Below are positions 48,792 through 59,113 of a stretch of 64,000 nucleotides of DNA, in pieces (the stretch's first letter is position 1; each line of letters starts with the position of its first letter). The notes under the pieces are model-generated. The model did not search any database. It was not told the DNA's origin and saw only the letters and a program-made list of their open reading frames with translations. A program made the position numbers and the translations under genes. The stretch covers positions 6,406,001 through 6,470,000 of the forward strand of contig NZ_CP019431.1 of the NCBI RefSeq assembly GCF_009866765.1, given 5' to 3'. The stretch comes from Pseudomonas sp. S35. Lineage in GTDB: Bacteria > Pseudomonadota > Gammaproteobacteria > Pseudomonadales > Pseudomonadaceae.

Positions 48792-50288
48792 ATGACCGAC
48801 AATACCGCCCGCGAAGGCAGCCAGATCCTGGGTGCCACCGAAGAAGCCAGCGAGTTCGCCAACCTGCTGCTGCAAGAGTTCAAGCCCAAGACCGAGCGTG
48901 CCCGCGAAGCCGTGGAAACCGCCGTGCGCACCTTGGCTGAACAAGCCCTGGCCCAGACTGACCTGGTGTCCAATGACGCGATCAAGTCGATTGAATCGAT
49001 CATCGCCGCCATCGACGCCAAGCTCACCGCCCAGGTCAACCAGATCATCCATCACCAGGATTTCCAACAACTGGAAAGCGCCTGGCGTGGCCTGCACTAC
49101 CTGGTCAACAACACCGAGAGCGATGAGCAACTGAAGATTCGCGTGCTCAACATCTCCAAGCCGGACCTGCACAAGACCCTGAAGAAATTCAAGGGCACCG
49201 CGTGGGACCAGAGCCCGATCTTCAAGAAGATGTACGAAGAAGAATACGGCCAGTTCGGCGGCGAACCTTATGGTTGCCTGGTCGGCGACTACTACTTCGA
49301 CCAGTCGCCTCCGGACGTCGAGCTGCTGGGCGAGCTGTCGAAAGTCTGCGCCGCCATGCACGCCCCGTTCATCGCTGCGGCCTCGCCGACCGTGATGGGC
49401 ATGGGCTCGTGGCAAGAACTGTCGAACCCGCGCGACCTGACCAAGATCTTCACCACCCCGGAATACGCCGGCTGGCGCTCGCTGCGTGAATCGGAAGACT
49501 CGCGCTACATCGGCCTGACCATGCCGCGCTTCCTGGCGCGCCTGCCGTACGGCGCCAAGACCGACCCGGTGGAAGCCTTCGCCTTCGAAGAAAACACCGA
49601 CGGCGCCGACAGCTCCAAGTACACCTGGGCCAACGCCGCGTACGCGATGGCGGTGAACATCAACCGTTCGTTCAAACACTACGGCTGGTGCTCGCGCATC
49701 CGTGGCGTGGAGTCCGGCGGTGAAGTGGAAAATCTGCCAGCCCACACGTTCCCTACCGATGACGGTGGCGTGGACATGAAGTGCCCGACCGAAATCGCCA
49801 TCAGCGACCGCCGTGAAGCGGAGCTGGCGAAGAACGGTTTCATGCCGCTGCTGCACAAGAAGAACACCGACTTCGCCGCGTTCATCGGCGCCCAGTCGTT
49901 GCAGAAACCGGCCGAATACGACGACCCGGACGCCACCGCCAACGCCAACCTGGCTGCGCGCCTGCCGTACCTGTTCGCCACCTGCCGTTTCGCGCACTAC
50001 TTAAAGTGCATCGTGCGCGACAAGATCGGTTCCTTCAAAGAGAAGGACGAGATGCAGCGCTGGTTGCAGGACTGGATCCTCAACTACGTCGACGGCGACC
50101 CGGCGCACTCCACCGAAACCACCAAGGCCCAGCACCCATTGGCTGCCGCCGAAGTGATCGTGGAAGACGTCGAAGGCAACCCGGGGTACTACAACTCCAA
50201 GTTCTACCTGCGCCCGCACTATCAGCTTGAAGGGCTGACCGTGTCGCTGCGCCTGGTATCGAAGCTGCCTTCGGCGAAAAGCGCCTAA
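48792..50288 (+). CDS. tssC: T6SS sheath large subunit TssC
   Basis: 498 residues, the normal TssC/VipB length. Conserved segments include ESAWRGLHYLV near residue 95, GEPYGCLVGDYYFD near 157, TPEYAGWRSLRESEDSRYIGL, and the C-terminal NPGYYNSKFYLRPHYQLEGL. Main sheath component. Followed by a REP pair rather than directly by hcp. Confidence 0.98.
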   Translation: MTDNTAREGSQILGATEEASEFANLLLQEFKPKTERAREAVETAVRTLAEQALAQTDLVSNDAIKSIESIIAAIDAKLTAQVNQIIHHQDFQQLESAWRGLHYLVNNTESDEQLKIRVLNISKPDLHKTLKKFKGTAWDQSPIFKKMYEEEYGQFGGEPYGCLVGDYYFDQSPPDVELLGELSKVCAAMHAPFIAAASPTVMGMGSWQELSNPRDLTKIFTTPEYAGWRSLRESEDSRYIGLTMPRFLARLPYGAKTDPVEAFAFEENTDGADSSKYTWANAAYAMAVNINRSFKHYGWCSRIRGVESGGEVENLPAHTFPTDDGGVDMKCPTEIAISDRREAELAKNGFMPLLHKKNTDFAAFIGAQSLQKPAEYDDPDATANANLAARLPYLFATCRFAHYLKCIVRDKIGSFKEKDEMQRWLQDWILNYVDGDPAHSTETTKAQHPLAAAEVIVEDVEGNPGYYNSKFYLRPHYQLEGLTVSLRLVSKLPSAKSA

Positions 50289-50310
50289 CCCACGGATGAG
50301 CGGGCTCTGC

Positions 50311-50397
50311 TGTGGGAGGGGGCTTGCCCCCGATAGCATCACTGGGGTGTGACTGACACACCGCGGTGCCTGCATCGGGGGCAAGCCCCCTCCCACA
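50311..50397. repeat. REP doublet between tssC and hcp
   Basis: TGTGGGAGGGGGCTTGCCCCCGAT, a 40-base centre, then ATCGGGGGCAAGCCCCCTCCCACA. The arms pair over 24 bases, giving one long hairpin inside the T6SS transcript, 63 bases before the hcp start. Confidence 0.9.
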
Positions 50398-50459
50398 CAA
50401 AAGCACTGCCCATTTGGAGTCACTCAAATTCAGTGGCACGCGCCACACAGGGAGAAAAC

Positions 50460-50948
50460 ATGGCTGTTGATATTTTCATCAAGATCGGCGACATCAAGGG
50501 CGAGTCCATGGACAAGGCCCACAAGGACGAAATCGACGTGCTGAACTGGAGCTGGGGCATGGCCCAGTCCGGCAACATGCATGTTGGCGGCGGCGGCGGT
50601 GCGGGCAAGGTGAATATCCAGGACCTGTCGCTGACCAAGTACGTCGACAAGGCCTCGCCGAACCTGATGATGCACTGCGCCAGCGGCAAGCACATCGACA
50701 AGGTCAAGCTGACCGTGCGCAAGGCCGGTGGTGAAAGCCAGGTCGAGTACATGGTGATCAACCTGGAAGAAGTGCTGGTCACGTCCCTGAGCACCGGCGG
50801 TTCGGGCTCCGATGACCGCCTGACCGAGAACGTCACCCTGAACTTCGCCCAAGTGATGGTCGACTACCAGCCGCAAAAAGCCGACGGCACCAAAGACGGC
50901 GGCGCAATCAAGTTTGGCTGGAACATCCGTTCCAACACCAAGCGCTGA
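50460..50948 (+). CDS. hcp: T6SS tube protein Hcp
   Basis: 162 residues from MAVDIFIKIGDIKGES, same length and start as Hcp1; AGGGAG 5 bases upstream. WSWGMAQSGNMHVGGGGG and FGWNIRSNTKR are diagnostic. Hexameric rings form the inner tube and carry or chaperone effectors. The upstream REP hairpin may protect this mRNA, which is needed in high amount. Confidence 0.97.
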   Translation: MAVDIFIKIGDIKGESMDKAHKDEIDVLNWSWGMAQSGNMHVGGGGGAGKVNIQDLSLTKYVDKASPNLMMHCASGKHIDKVKLTVRKAGGESQVEYMVINLEEVLVTSLSTGGSGSDDRLTENVTLNFAQVMVDYQPQKADGTKDGGAIKFGWNIRSNTKR

Positions 50949-51026
50949 TAGCTTCGGCGGCCGCGGCACCCCGCCGCGGCCCCAGGCATTTTGTCCCTCT
51001 CGCAACCCGTCCGTGGAGCTGCTTTG

Positions 51027-51542
51027 GTGGTAACTGAAATCGCTTCCCGCGACCGTCTGCAGCCGTCCTTGCTGGACCGGCTGACCGACGACGATCCAAC
51101 CAATCCCAAGGAAAGCGCCGACAAACGCGTGCTGTCCCTGACCCAATTGAAAGCCTCGGTGCTGCGCGACCTGGCGTGGTTGCTCAACACCACGTCGTTG
51201 CTCGATGCCGATGCCACGCTGCACACACAGGCCGGCACCTCGGTGGTCAATTACGGCCTGCCGGCGCTGGCGGGCAACAGTGTTTCCAGTGTCGACATCA
51301 AGGCCCTGGAAGCCCTGATCTACCAGGCCATCGCCACCTTTGAACCACGCATTTTGCGCCACACCCTGCGCGTCAAAGCCCGGGTCGGCCACGGCGAGAT
51401 GAACCACAACGCCCTGAGTTTCGAGATCGAAGGTGACCTGTGGGCGCAGCCGGTGCCGTTGCGCCTGTTGCTGCAAACCGACCTGGACCTTGAGTCCGGG
51501 CATGTGCGCGTGGTGAACGCCGACCAGCGGAGACGCCCATGA
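51027..51542 (+). CDS. tssE: T6SS baseplate protein TssE
   Basis: 171 residues from GTG at 51027 ([19 protein letters not shown]), GGAG 8 bases upstream; aligns with the TssE1 N-terminus. Has the gp25-like core ([31 protein letters not shown]). Baseplate wedge component. It follows hcp directly, with no tagJ gene between. Its stop overlaps the tssF start (ATGA). Confidence 0.93.
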   Translation: MVTEIASRDRLQPSLLDRLTDDDPTNPKESADKRVLSLTQLKASVLRDLAWLLNTTSLLDADATLHTQAGTSVVNYGLPALAGNSVSSVDIKALEALIYQAIATFEPRILRHTLRVKARVGHGEMNHNALSFEIEGDLWAQPVPLRLLLQTDLDLESGHVRVVNADQRRRP

Positions 51543-53398
51543 ACCCGCGCCTGCTGGAGCTGTACAACCAGGAACTGCACCACGTGCGCGAAAGCGCCGC
51601 CGAGTTCGCCAAGGAATACCCGAAGATCGCCAGTCGGCTGACGTTGTCCGGCATGGACTGCGCCGACCCTTACGTCGAACGCTTGCTCGAAGGCTTTGCC
51701 TACCTCACGGCCCGCGTGCAGCTCAAACTCGACGCCGAGTACCCGACCTTCACCCACAACCTGCTGGAAATCGCCTACCCGCATTACCTGGCGCCCACGC
51801 CGTCGATGACCGTGGTGCAATTGCAGACGGACCCCGACGAAGGCTCCCTGGCCAGCGGTTTCCCGCTGCCCCGCGACACCGTACTGCGCGCAGCCCTGGG
51901 CCGCGAAACCCAGACCTGCTGCGAGTACCGCACCGCGCACCCGGTGACGTTGTGGCCGTTGCAGGTGAGCAACGCCGAATACTTCGGCAACCCTGCCGCC
52001 GTGCTCGGCCGCCTGGCCGCCAGCGAGCCCAAGGCCAAGGCCGGCTTGCGCCTGACCCTGCGCACCGGCGCCGAATTGCCGTTCAACAGCCTCGATCTGG
52101 ACAGCCTGCCGCTGTACCTCAGCGGCGCCGATGAGCAACCGTTCCGCCTTTACGAGCAACTGCTGGGCAACGCCTGCGCGGTGTTCGCACGCAAGCCCGG
52201 TGGCGATTGGGTCGAGCGCTTGCCCCAGGACGCACTGCGCTCCCGCGGTTTTGACGACGCCGACGCGGCCATGCCGGTGGTAGCGCGGGCGTTCCAGGGC
52301 TATCGGCTGTTGCAGGAATACTTCGCCCTGCCCCATCGCTTCCTGTTCGTCGAATTCGCCGAGCTGAGCCGTGCGGTCAAACGCTGCGACGGCCAGGAAC
52401 TGGAGCTGATCGTACTGTTCGACCGCCACGAACCGAGCCTGGAAGGCAGTGTCGGCGCGGCGCAGTTCCTGCCGTTCTGCACGCCGGCGATCAACCTGTT
52501 CCCCAAGCGCGTGGACCGTATCCACTTGTCCGACCGGGTCAACGAGCACCATGTGATCGCCGACCGCACACGGCCGATGGATTTCGAGATTCACTCGCTC
52601 AGCGGCATCACCGGCCACGGCACCGGGCCAGAGCAGCCGTTCTTGCCGTTCTACGCGGTGCGTGACCCGTCCCGTTATGGCCGTGATCAGGCCTACTACA
52701 CGGTGCGTCGCGAGCCCCGCGTATTGTCCAGCGACCAACGTCGCAACGGCCCGCGTTCCACCTATGTGGGCAGCGAAACCTTCGTCAGCCTGGTGGACAG
52801 CCGCCAGGCGCCCTACGGCCACGACTTGCGCCAACTGGGCGTGACGGCGCTGTGCACCAACCGCGATTTGCCGCTGTTCATGAGCGTGGGCAATGGCAAG
52901 ACCGACTTCACCCTGGCCGACAGCGCCCCAGTGCTGGCCGTGCGCTGCGTCGCCGGCCCAAGCCGCCCGCGCGCCAGCCATGCCCATGACGCCAAGGCCT
53001 GGCGCCTGATCAGCCAGTTGTCGCTCAACTACCTGTCTTTGAGCGAGCAAGGCCAGGGCGCCGGTGCGTTGCGCGAACTGCTGCGCCTGTACGGCGACAG
53101 CAACGATGCGGCGCTGCAATTGCAGATCGAAGGCCTGCGCGAGGTCAGCAGCAAAGCCGTGACCCGACGCCTGCCGATGCCCGGCCCGATTGTGTTTGGC
53201 CGTGGCCTTGAGATCACATTGGAATTCGATGAAAACGCGTTTCGCGGCACCGGCGTGTTCCTGCTCGGTGCGGTACTGGAGCGCTTCCTGGCACGCTATG
53301 TGTCGATCAACAGCTTTACCGAAACGGTGATCCGTACCACCGAACGCGGCGAGATCATGCGATGGAAAGCCAAGCCCGGGCGGCGCCCGACCCTGTGA
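51539..53398 (+). CDS. tssF: T6SS baseplate protein TssF
   Basis: 619 residues, beginning [35 protein letters not shown] family sequence and containing [31 protein letters not shown] and [17 protein letters not shown] segments. Forms the wedge with TssG and TssE. The gene overlaps tssG by 37 bases. Confidence 0.96.
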   Translation: MNPRLLELYNQELHHVRESAAEFAKEYPKIASRLTLSGMDCADPYVERLLEGFAYLTARVQLKLDAEYPTFTHNLLEIAYPHYLAPTPSMTVVQLQTDPDEGSLASGFPLPRDTVLRAALGRETQTCCEYRTAHPVTLWPLQVSNAEYFGNPAAVLGRLAASEPKAKAGLRLTLRTGAELPFNSLDLDSLPLYLSGADEQPFRLYEQLLGNACAVFARKPGGDWVERLPQDALRSRGFDDADAAMPVVARAFQGYRLLQEYFALPHRFLFVEFAELSRAVKRCDGQELELIVLFDRHEPSLEGSVGAAQFLPFCTPAINLFPKRVDRIHLSDRVNEHHVIADRTRPMDFEIHSLSGITGHGTGPEQPFLPFYAVRDPSRYGRDQAYYTVRREPRVLSSDQRRNGPRSTYVGSETFVSLVDSRQAPYGHDLRQLGVTALCTNRDLPLFMSVGNGKTDFTLADSAPVLAVRCVAGPSRPRASHAHDAKAWRLISQLSLNYLSLSEQGQGAGALRELLRLYGDSNDAALQLQIEGLREVSSKAVTRRLPMPGPIVFGRGLEITLEFDENAFRGTGVFLLGAVLERFLARYVSINSFTETVIRTTERGEIMRWKAKPGRRPTL

Positions 53399-54405
53399 GT
53401 ACCCTGGATGCGATGCATCAGGAGCCCTGGGAATATGACTTCTTCCAGGCATTGCGGCGTATCGAGTGCGAATCGCCCGAGCTGCCGCGCCTGGGCCATT
53501 CCTTGCGTCTGGCAGATGACCCGCTGCGTCTGGGGCAACAGGCCGATTGCACCTTCGCCCCGGCCACGTTGGCCTCGGTCGACCCCGGCGGCGACGGCAA
53601 GCCGGCGCGGCTGGAGCAGTTCTTTTTCGGTCTGGGCGGCCCCAACGGCCCATTGCCGCTGCACATCACCGAGTACGTGCGCGAGCGCCAGCGCAACAAT
53701 GCCGACAGCACCAGCAAGCAGTTCCTGGATGTGTTCCATCACCGTCTGCTCAGCCTGTTTTACCGCGCCTGGGCCGAAGCCCGGCCGACGGTCAGCCATG
53801 ACCGCCCGGACGATGATTACTGGTCCGCACGCCTCGCCGCCTTGAGCGGCCGCGGCATGCCGAGCCTGCTCAACCAAGGGCTGATTCCCGACACCGCGAA
53901 GCTGCATTACAGCGGCCACTTGTCGGCGCAGACCCGTTATCCAGACGGCTTGAAGGCAATCCTCAGCGAATATTTCGGCCTGCCGGTGGAGATTGAGGAA
54001 TACGTCGGCCAATGGCTGGAACTGCCCGAGCGCAGCCGCGTGGGGGTCAGCGCCAACCGGTTGGGCGTGGACTTCTGCCTGGGCAGCCATGTGTGGGACC
54101 GCCAGCATAAATTCCGTATCCGCCTGGGCCCGCTCACGCTGGATGACTACATGGGCATGCTGCCCGGTCATCAGCCGTTCAACGAGCTGGTGGCCTGGGT
54201 CGCCGAGTACCTGGGCCATGAATTGGACTGGGATCTGAACCTGGTTTTGCAACAACCCGAAGTCCCGGCGCTGCAACTCAACGGCCAGTTCCGCCTGGGC
54301 TTCAACACCTGGCTCGGCCGCCCTGCGGTTGATGCCAACGACCTAATCCTGGCCCGGCATTACGCCGATCACGCCACCACCTCAAGGAATCCAGAGCATG
54401 GGTGA
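53362..54405 (+). CDS. tssG: T6SS baseplate protein TssG
   Basis: 347 residues. After a short leader the conserved EPWEYDFFQALRRIE and PLRLGQQADCTFAP segments appear, then FFFGLGGPNGPLPLHITEYV, the clearest family signature. Starts inside the tssF end; an alternative start at ATG 53416 would lose the conserved beginning only slightly. Overlaps clpV by 8 bases. Confidence 0.95.
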   Translation: MESQARAAPDPVSTLDAMHQEPWEYDFFQALRRIECESPELPRLGHSLRLADDPLRLGQQADCTFAPATLASVDPGGDGKPARLEQFFFGLGGPNGPLPLHITEYVRERQRNNADSTSKQFLDVFHHRLLSLFYRAWAEARPTVSHDRPDDDYWSARLAALSGRGMPSLLNQGLIPDTAKLHYSGHLSAQTRYPDGLKAILSEYFGLPVEIEEYVGQWLELPERSRVGVSANRLGVDFCLGSHVWDRQHKFRIRLGPLTLDDYMGMLPGHQPFNELVAWVAEYLGHELDWDLNLVLQQPEVPALQLNGQFRLGFNTWLGRPAVDANDLILARHYADHATTSRNPEHG

Positions 54406-57058
54406 AATCAGTCGCGCCGCGTTGTTCGGCAAACTCAACAACGTGGCCTACAAGGCCATCGAAGCCGCCACGGTGTTCTGTAAATTGCGCGGTAACCCCT
54501 ATGTGGAACTGGCCCACTGGTTTCACCAGTTGCTGCAACTGCAGGACTCGGACCTGCACCGCATCATCCGCCAGTTCAACGTGGAGCCGGCACGCCTGGC
54601 CCGTGACCTGACCGAAGCCCTGGACCGCCTGCCACGCGGCTCGACGTCGATCACCGACCTGTCGTCCCATGTTGAGGAAGCCGTAGAACGCGGCTGGGTC
54701 TACGGCAGCCTGATGTTCGGCGAAAGCCAAGTGCGTACCGGCTACCTGGTGCTGGGCATCCTCAAGACCCCGAGCCTGCGCCATGCATTGCTGGGTTTGT
54801 CGTCGGAGTTCGACAAGATCAAGGCCGAAGCCCTGAGCGAGCGTTTTGACGAGTACGTCGGCGACTCACCGGAAAATGCCCTGAGCGCCAGCGACGGTTT
54901 CAACGCCGGTGTTCCAGGCGAAGCCAGCGGCGCTATGGCGCCGAGCGCGATGGGCAAGCAAGAAGCCCTCAAGCGTTTCACCGTGGACCTGACCGAACAG
55001 GCGCGCAGCGGCAAGCTCGACCCGATCGTCGGCCGCGATGAAGAGATTCGCCAGTTGGTCGACATCCTCATGCGTCGACGCCAGAACAACCCGATCCTCA
55101 CCGGTGAAGCCGGGGTGGGCAAGACTGCCGTGGTCGAAGGCTTCGCCCTGCGCATCGTCGCCGGTGACGTACCGCCGGCACTGAAAGACGTGGAACTGCG
55201 CAGTCTCGACGTGGGCCTGCTGCAAGCCGGCGCCAGCATGAAAGGCGAGTTTGAACAGCGCCTGCGCCAGGTCATCGAAGACGTGCAAGCCTCGCCCAAA
55301 CCGATCATCCTGTTTATCGACGAAGCCCACACGCTGGTGGGTGCCGGTGGCGCCGCCGGGACCGGTGATGCGGCCAACCTGCTCAAACCTGCCCTCGCCC
55401 GAGGCACCTTGCGTACCGTGGCCGCCACCACCTGGGCCGAGTACAAGAAACACATCGAGAAAGATCCGGCCCTGACCCGTCGTTTCCAAGTGGTGCAAGT
55501 CGCCGAGCCATCAGAAGACAAAGCCCTGCTGATGATGCGCGGCGTGGCCTCGACCATGGAAAAACACCACCAGGTGCAGATCCTCGATGAAGCGCTGGAA
55601 GCGTCGGTGAAGCTGTCTCACCGCTACATTCCGGCACGCCAGTTGCCGGATAAATCCGTGAGCCTGCTGGACACCGCCTGCGCCCGCGTCGCTATCAGCC
55701 TGCACGCCGTGCCGGCCGAAGTGGACGACAGCCGCCGCCGCATCGAAGCCCTGGAAACCGAGCTGCAAATCATCGCCCGCGAGCATGCCATCGGCATCGA
55801 CATCGGTGCGCGCCAGAGCAACAGCGAAGCCTTGCTGAGTACCGAGCGTGAGCGCCTGGCGACCTTGGAAAGCCGTTGGGCCGAAGAGAAAACCCTGGTG
55901 GACGAGTTGCTCGCCACCCGCGCAACCCTGCGCGAGAAAGCCGGCGTGGTGGACAGTGGCAACGATGAATTGCGCGCGTTGCTGGTCGATCTGCAACAGC
56001 GCCTGACCGCGCTGCAAGGCGAAACCCCGTTGATCCTGCCGACCGTGGATTACCAGGCCGTGGCTTCGGTGGTCGCTGACTGGACCGGCATTCCAGTGGG
56101 CCGCATGGCGCGCAACGAGCTGGAAACCGTACTCAACCTCGACCAGCACCTGAAAAAACGCATCATCGGCCAGGACCACGCCTTGCAGATGATCGCCAAG
56201 CGCATCCAGACCTCCCGCGCCGGCCTCGACAACCCGAGCAAGCCGATTGGCGTGTTCATGCTCGCCGGCACCTCCGGCGTGGGCAAGACCGAAACCGCGC
56301 TGGCCCTGGCCGAAGCCATGTACGGCGGTGAGCAGAACGTGATCACCATCAACATGAGCGAGTTCCAGGAAGCTCACACGGTGTCCACACTCAAGGGCGC
56401 GCCACCGGGCTATATCGGCTACGGCGAAGGCGGCGTATTGACCGAAGCGGTACGGCGCAAACCCTACAGCGTGGTGCTGCTGGACGAGGTGGAAAAAGCC
56501 CACCCGGACGTGCACGAGATCTTCTTCCAGGTGTTCGACAAGGGCGTGATGGAAGACGGCGAAGGCCGAGTCATCGACTTCAAGAACACCCTGATCCTGC
56601 TGACCACCAACGCCGGCACCGAGCTGATTTCCCAGGTCTGCAAAGACCCGGCGAACATCCCCGAGCCGGAAGAAATCGCCAAGGCCCTGCGCCAGCCGCT
56701 GCTGGAGATTTTCCCGCCGGCGCTGCTCGGCCGTCTGGTGACGATTCCGTACTACCCGCTGAGCGACACGATGCTCAAGGCGATCACCCGCCTGCAACTG
56801 GGCCGCATCAAGAAGCGTGTGGAGAGCACCCACAAAGTCGCCTTCGACTACGACGACGCGGTGGTGGACTTGATCGTTTCGCGCTGCACCGAAACCGAAA
56901 GCGGCGGGCGCATGATCGACACCATCCTCACCAACAGTTTGCTGCCGGACATGAGCCGCGAGTTCCTCACGCGCATGCTCGAAGGCAAGGCGTTGGCGGG
57001 GGTGCGGATCAGTAGTCGGGATAATGAATTGCACTACGACTTCAGCGACGCCGAATAA
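54398..57058 (+). CDS. clpV: T6SS sheath-recycling AAA+ ATPase ClpV (TssH)
   Basis: 886 residues: N domain (about 1–160), first AAA+ module with GEAGVGKTA (near 237) and LFIDEAHTLVG (near 306), a ClpB-like middle coiled coil (about 440–530), second module with GTSGVGKTE (near 624) and VVLLDEVEKAHPD, and a ClpV C-terminal domain. It extracts TssC from contracted sheaths. Its N domain binds TssC directly; TagJ, an extra adaptor of the H1 system, is not encoded here. Confidence 0.97.
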   Translation: MGEISRAALFGKLNNVAYKAIEAATVFCKLRGNPYVELAHWFHQLLQLQDSDLHRIIRQFNVEPARLARDLTEALDRLPRGSTSITDLSSHVEEAVERGWVYGSLMFGESQVRTGYLVLGILKTPSLRHALLGLSSEFDKIKAEALSERFDEYVGDSPENALSASDGFNAGVPGEASGAMAPSAMGKQEALKRFTVDLTEQARSGKLDPIVGRDEEIRQLVDILMRRRQNNPILTGEAGVGKTAVVEGFALRIVAGDVPPALKDVELRSLDVGLLQAGASMKGEFEQRLRQVIEDVQASPKPIILFIDEAHTLVGAGGAAGTGDAANLLKPALARGTLRTVAATTWAEYKKHIEKDPALTRRFQVVQVAEPSEDKALLMMRGVASTMEKHHQVQILDEALEASVKLSHRYIPARQLPDKSVSLLDTACARVAISLHAVPAEVDDSRRRIEALETELQIIAREHAIGIDIGARQSNSEALLSTERERLATLESRWAEEKTLVDELLATRATLREKAGVVDSGNDELRALLVDLQQRLTALQGETPLILPTVDYQAVASVVADWTGIPVGRMARNELETVLNLDQHLKKRIIGQDHALQMIAKRIQTSRAGLDNPSKPIGVFMLAGTSGVGKTETALALAEAMYGGEQNVITINMSEFQEAHTVSTLKGAPPGYIGYGEGGVLTEAVRRKPYSVVLLDEVEKAHPDVHEIFFQVFDKGVMEDGEGRVIDFKNTLILLTTNAGTELISQVCKDPANIPEPEEIAKALRQPLLEIFPPALLGRLVTIPYYPLSDTMLKAITRLQLGRIKKRVESTHKVAFDYDDAVVDLIVSRCTETESGGRMIDTILTNSLLPDMSREFLTRMLEGKALAGVRISSRDNELHYDFSDAE

Positions 57059-57078
57059 CGACTGTTGAAATGCAATGC

Positions 57079-57112
57079 AAATGTGGGGGGGGGCAAGCCC
57101 CCTCCCACATTT
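57079..57112. repeat. REP-like hairpin between clpV and vgrG
   Basis: AAATGTGGG followed by a run of nine G in all, CAAG, then CCCCCTCCCACATTT. An orientation variant of the element at 11883 with a CAAG rather than CTTG loop. It lies about 45 bases before vgrG and may divide the structural genes from the effector module. Confidence 0.8.
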
Positions 57113-57155
57113 GAACTCAGTTTCTTCAGTTATTTAGTCATTTTCGAGACGCCCG

Positions 57156-59099
57156 ATGCTATTCAACCAAGCCTCACGCCTGGCCAAGATCACCAGCCCC
57201 CTCGGGCCGGATGTGCTGCTGCTCAATGAAATGGGCGGCGGCGAAGAGCTGGGGCGGCTGTTCAACTATGAGCTGCAACTGACGTCCCTGGACGCCAACA
57301 TCGACCTCAACCAGTTGCTGGGCAAGCCGATGAGCGTCGGCGTGCAACTGGCGGACGGTGGCGAGCGGCACTTCCACGGCATCGTCGCGCGTTGCAGCCA
57401 GAACATCGACCAGGGCCAGTTCGCCAGTTACCAAGTGACGCTGCGCCCGTGGTTCTGGCTGCTGACCCGCACCTCGGACTGCCGGATTTTCCAGAACCTG
57501 AGCATCCCGCAGATCATCAAGCAGGTGTTTCGCGACCTGGGGTTTTCCGACTTCGAAGACGCCCTGAGCCGGCCGTACCGCGAGTGGGAATACTGCGTGC
57601 AGTACCGCGAGACCAGCTTCGAGTTCGTCAGCCGCCTGATGGAACAGGAAGGCATCTACTACTTTTTCCGCCATGAACAGGACCGCCACGTGCTGGTACT
57701 GGCCGACGCCTATGGCGCCCACACCACGGTGCCGGGCTATGCGTCGATCCCGTATTACCCCAAGGACGAACAACAGCGCGAACGCGACCACATGCACAAC
57801 TGGCACCTGGCGCAGGAAGTGCAGCCGGGCTCGCTGGAGCTCAACGACTACGACTTCCAGCGCCCCAGCGCCAGCATCGACGTGCGCTCGGCGATGCCGC
57901 GCCCGCACACTGCCGGCGACTACCCGCTGTACGACTACCCCGGCACTTATGTGCAAAGCGCCGACGGCGAACACTACGCGCGCACCCGCATCGAAGCCCT
58001 GCAAACCCTGCATGAGCAGATCGAGTTCAACGGCAATGCCCGCGGCCTCGGCTCGGGCCACCTGTTCAGCCTCACCGGCTTCAGCCGCCAGGACCAGAAC
58101 CGCGAATACCTGATCGTCGGCTGTCGCTACCTCATCGTCCAGGAAAGCCTGGAAAGCGGCGGTGGCTCAGGCTCTGCGCAGTTCGAAAGCAGCCTGACCT
58201 GCATCGACGCCCAACAAAGCTTTCGCCCGCTGGCCAACACCCATCGCCCCATCGTCAAAGGCCCGCAGACCGCGCTGGTGGTCGGCCCCAAAGGCGAGGA
58301 AATCTGGACCGACCAGTTCGGTCGCGTGAAGGTGCACTTTTACTGGGACCGTCACGACCAATCCAACGAAAACAGCTCGTGCTGGATTCGCGTGTCGCAA
58401 TCCTGGGCCGGCAAGAACTGGGGCTCGATGCAGATCCCCCGGATCGGTCAGGAAGTGATTGTGAGCTTTCTGGAAGGCGACCCCGACCGGCCGATCATCA
58501 CCGGGCGGGTGTACAACGCCGAGCAGACCGTGCCTTACGACCTGCCGGAAAACGCGACCCAGAGCGGCATGAAGAGTCGTTCGAGCAAGGGCGGCACACC
58601 GGCCAACTTCAATGAAATCCGCATGGAGGACAAGAAGGGGTTGGAGCAGTTGTATATCCATGCCGAGCGCAATCAGGACATTGTGGTGGAGGTCGATGAG
58701 AGCCATTCGGTGGGGCATGACCGCAACAAGAGCATTGGGCATGACGAGGTAGTGACGATTGGCAACGACCGCGTGCGTGCGGTCAAGCATGACGACATGC
58801 TTATGGTGGGGTTCAGCAAAACCGACGCCATCAGCAAGAGCTATCTAATTGAAGTGGGCGAAAACTTGCGCCTGGTTTGCGGCAAAAGTGTGCTGGAGCT
58901 CAACGCCAGCGGCCAGATCAATCTCACGGGTGTGCAGATCAATGTGTATTCCGAGGGCAGCTCCGAGATCAACACCGGCGGCAATCTGCATTTGAACATT
59001 GGGGGAAAAGGCGGTACCACACCCATGGGCCAAGGGGTCAAGGGTGAAATCGACGCGGCCGTCAATTCCATGTTTCCCAAGCCGCCTTCCGGCCAATAA
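57156..59099 (+). CDS. vgrG: T6SS spike protein VgrG
   Basis: 647 residues. The gp27-like base (about 1–370, with FNYELQLTSLDANIDL and YRETSFEFVSRLMEQEGIYYFF) is followed by the gp5 OB domain (about 383–465: WTDQFGRVKVHFYWDRHD, CWIRVSQSWAGKNWG, IPRIGQEVIVSFLEGDPDRP) and a beta-helical tip (about 485–630, HDRNKSIGHDEVVTIGNDRV). There is no C-terminal enzyme domain, so it carries its cargo via the PAAR of the Rhs protein. From about 58,620 the codon use shifts toward G/T third positions. Confidence 0.96.
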   Translation: MLFNQASRLAKITSPLGPDVLLLNEMGGGEELGRLFNYELQLTSLDANIDLNQLLGKPMSVGVQLADGGERHFHGIVARCSQNIDQGQFASYQVTLRPWFWLLTRTSDCRIFQNLSIPQIIKQVFRDLGFSDFEDALSRPYREWEYCVQYRETSFEFVSRLMEQEGIYYFFRHEQDRHVLVLADAYGAHTTVPGYASIPYYPKDEQQRERDHMHNWHLAQEVQPGSLELNDYDFQRPSASIDVRSAMPRPHTAGDYPLYDYPGTYVQSADGEHYARTRIEALQTLHEQIEFNGNARGLGSGHLFSLTGFSRQDQNREYLIVGCRYLIVQESLESGGGSGSAQFESSLTCIDAQQSFRPLANTHRPIVKGPQTALVVGPKGEEIWTDQFGRVKVHFYWDRHDQSNENSSCWIRVSQSWAGKNWGSMQIPRIGQEVIVSFLEGDPDRPIITGRVYNAEQTVPYDLPENATQSGMKSRSSKGGTPANFNEIRMEDKKGLEQLYIHAERNQDIVVEVDESHSVGHDRNKSIGHDEVVTIGNDRVRAVKHDDMLMVGFSKTDAISKSYLIEVGENLRLVCGKSVLELNASGQINLTGVQINVYSEGSSEINTGGNLHLNIGGKGGTTPMGQGVKGEIDAAVNSMFPKPPSGQ

Positions 59100-59113
59100 C
59101 GAGATTCCGTTTC

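Noticed and set aside
51320..53653. A 777-codon minus-strand open frame opposite tssE-tssF
   Set aside because: A by-product of GC-biased codons in tssF; the plus-strand protein is clearly TssF.
57156..59099. An enzyme domain fused to VgrG ('evolved' VgrG)
   Set aside because: After the OB domain and beta tip only a short tail remains; no extra domain is visible.
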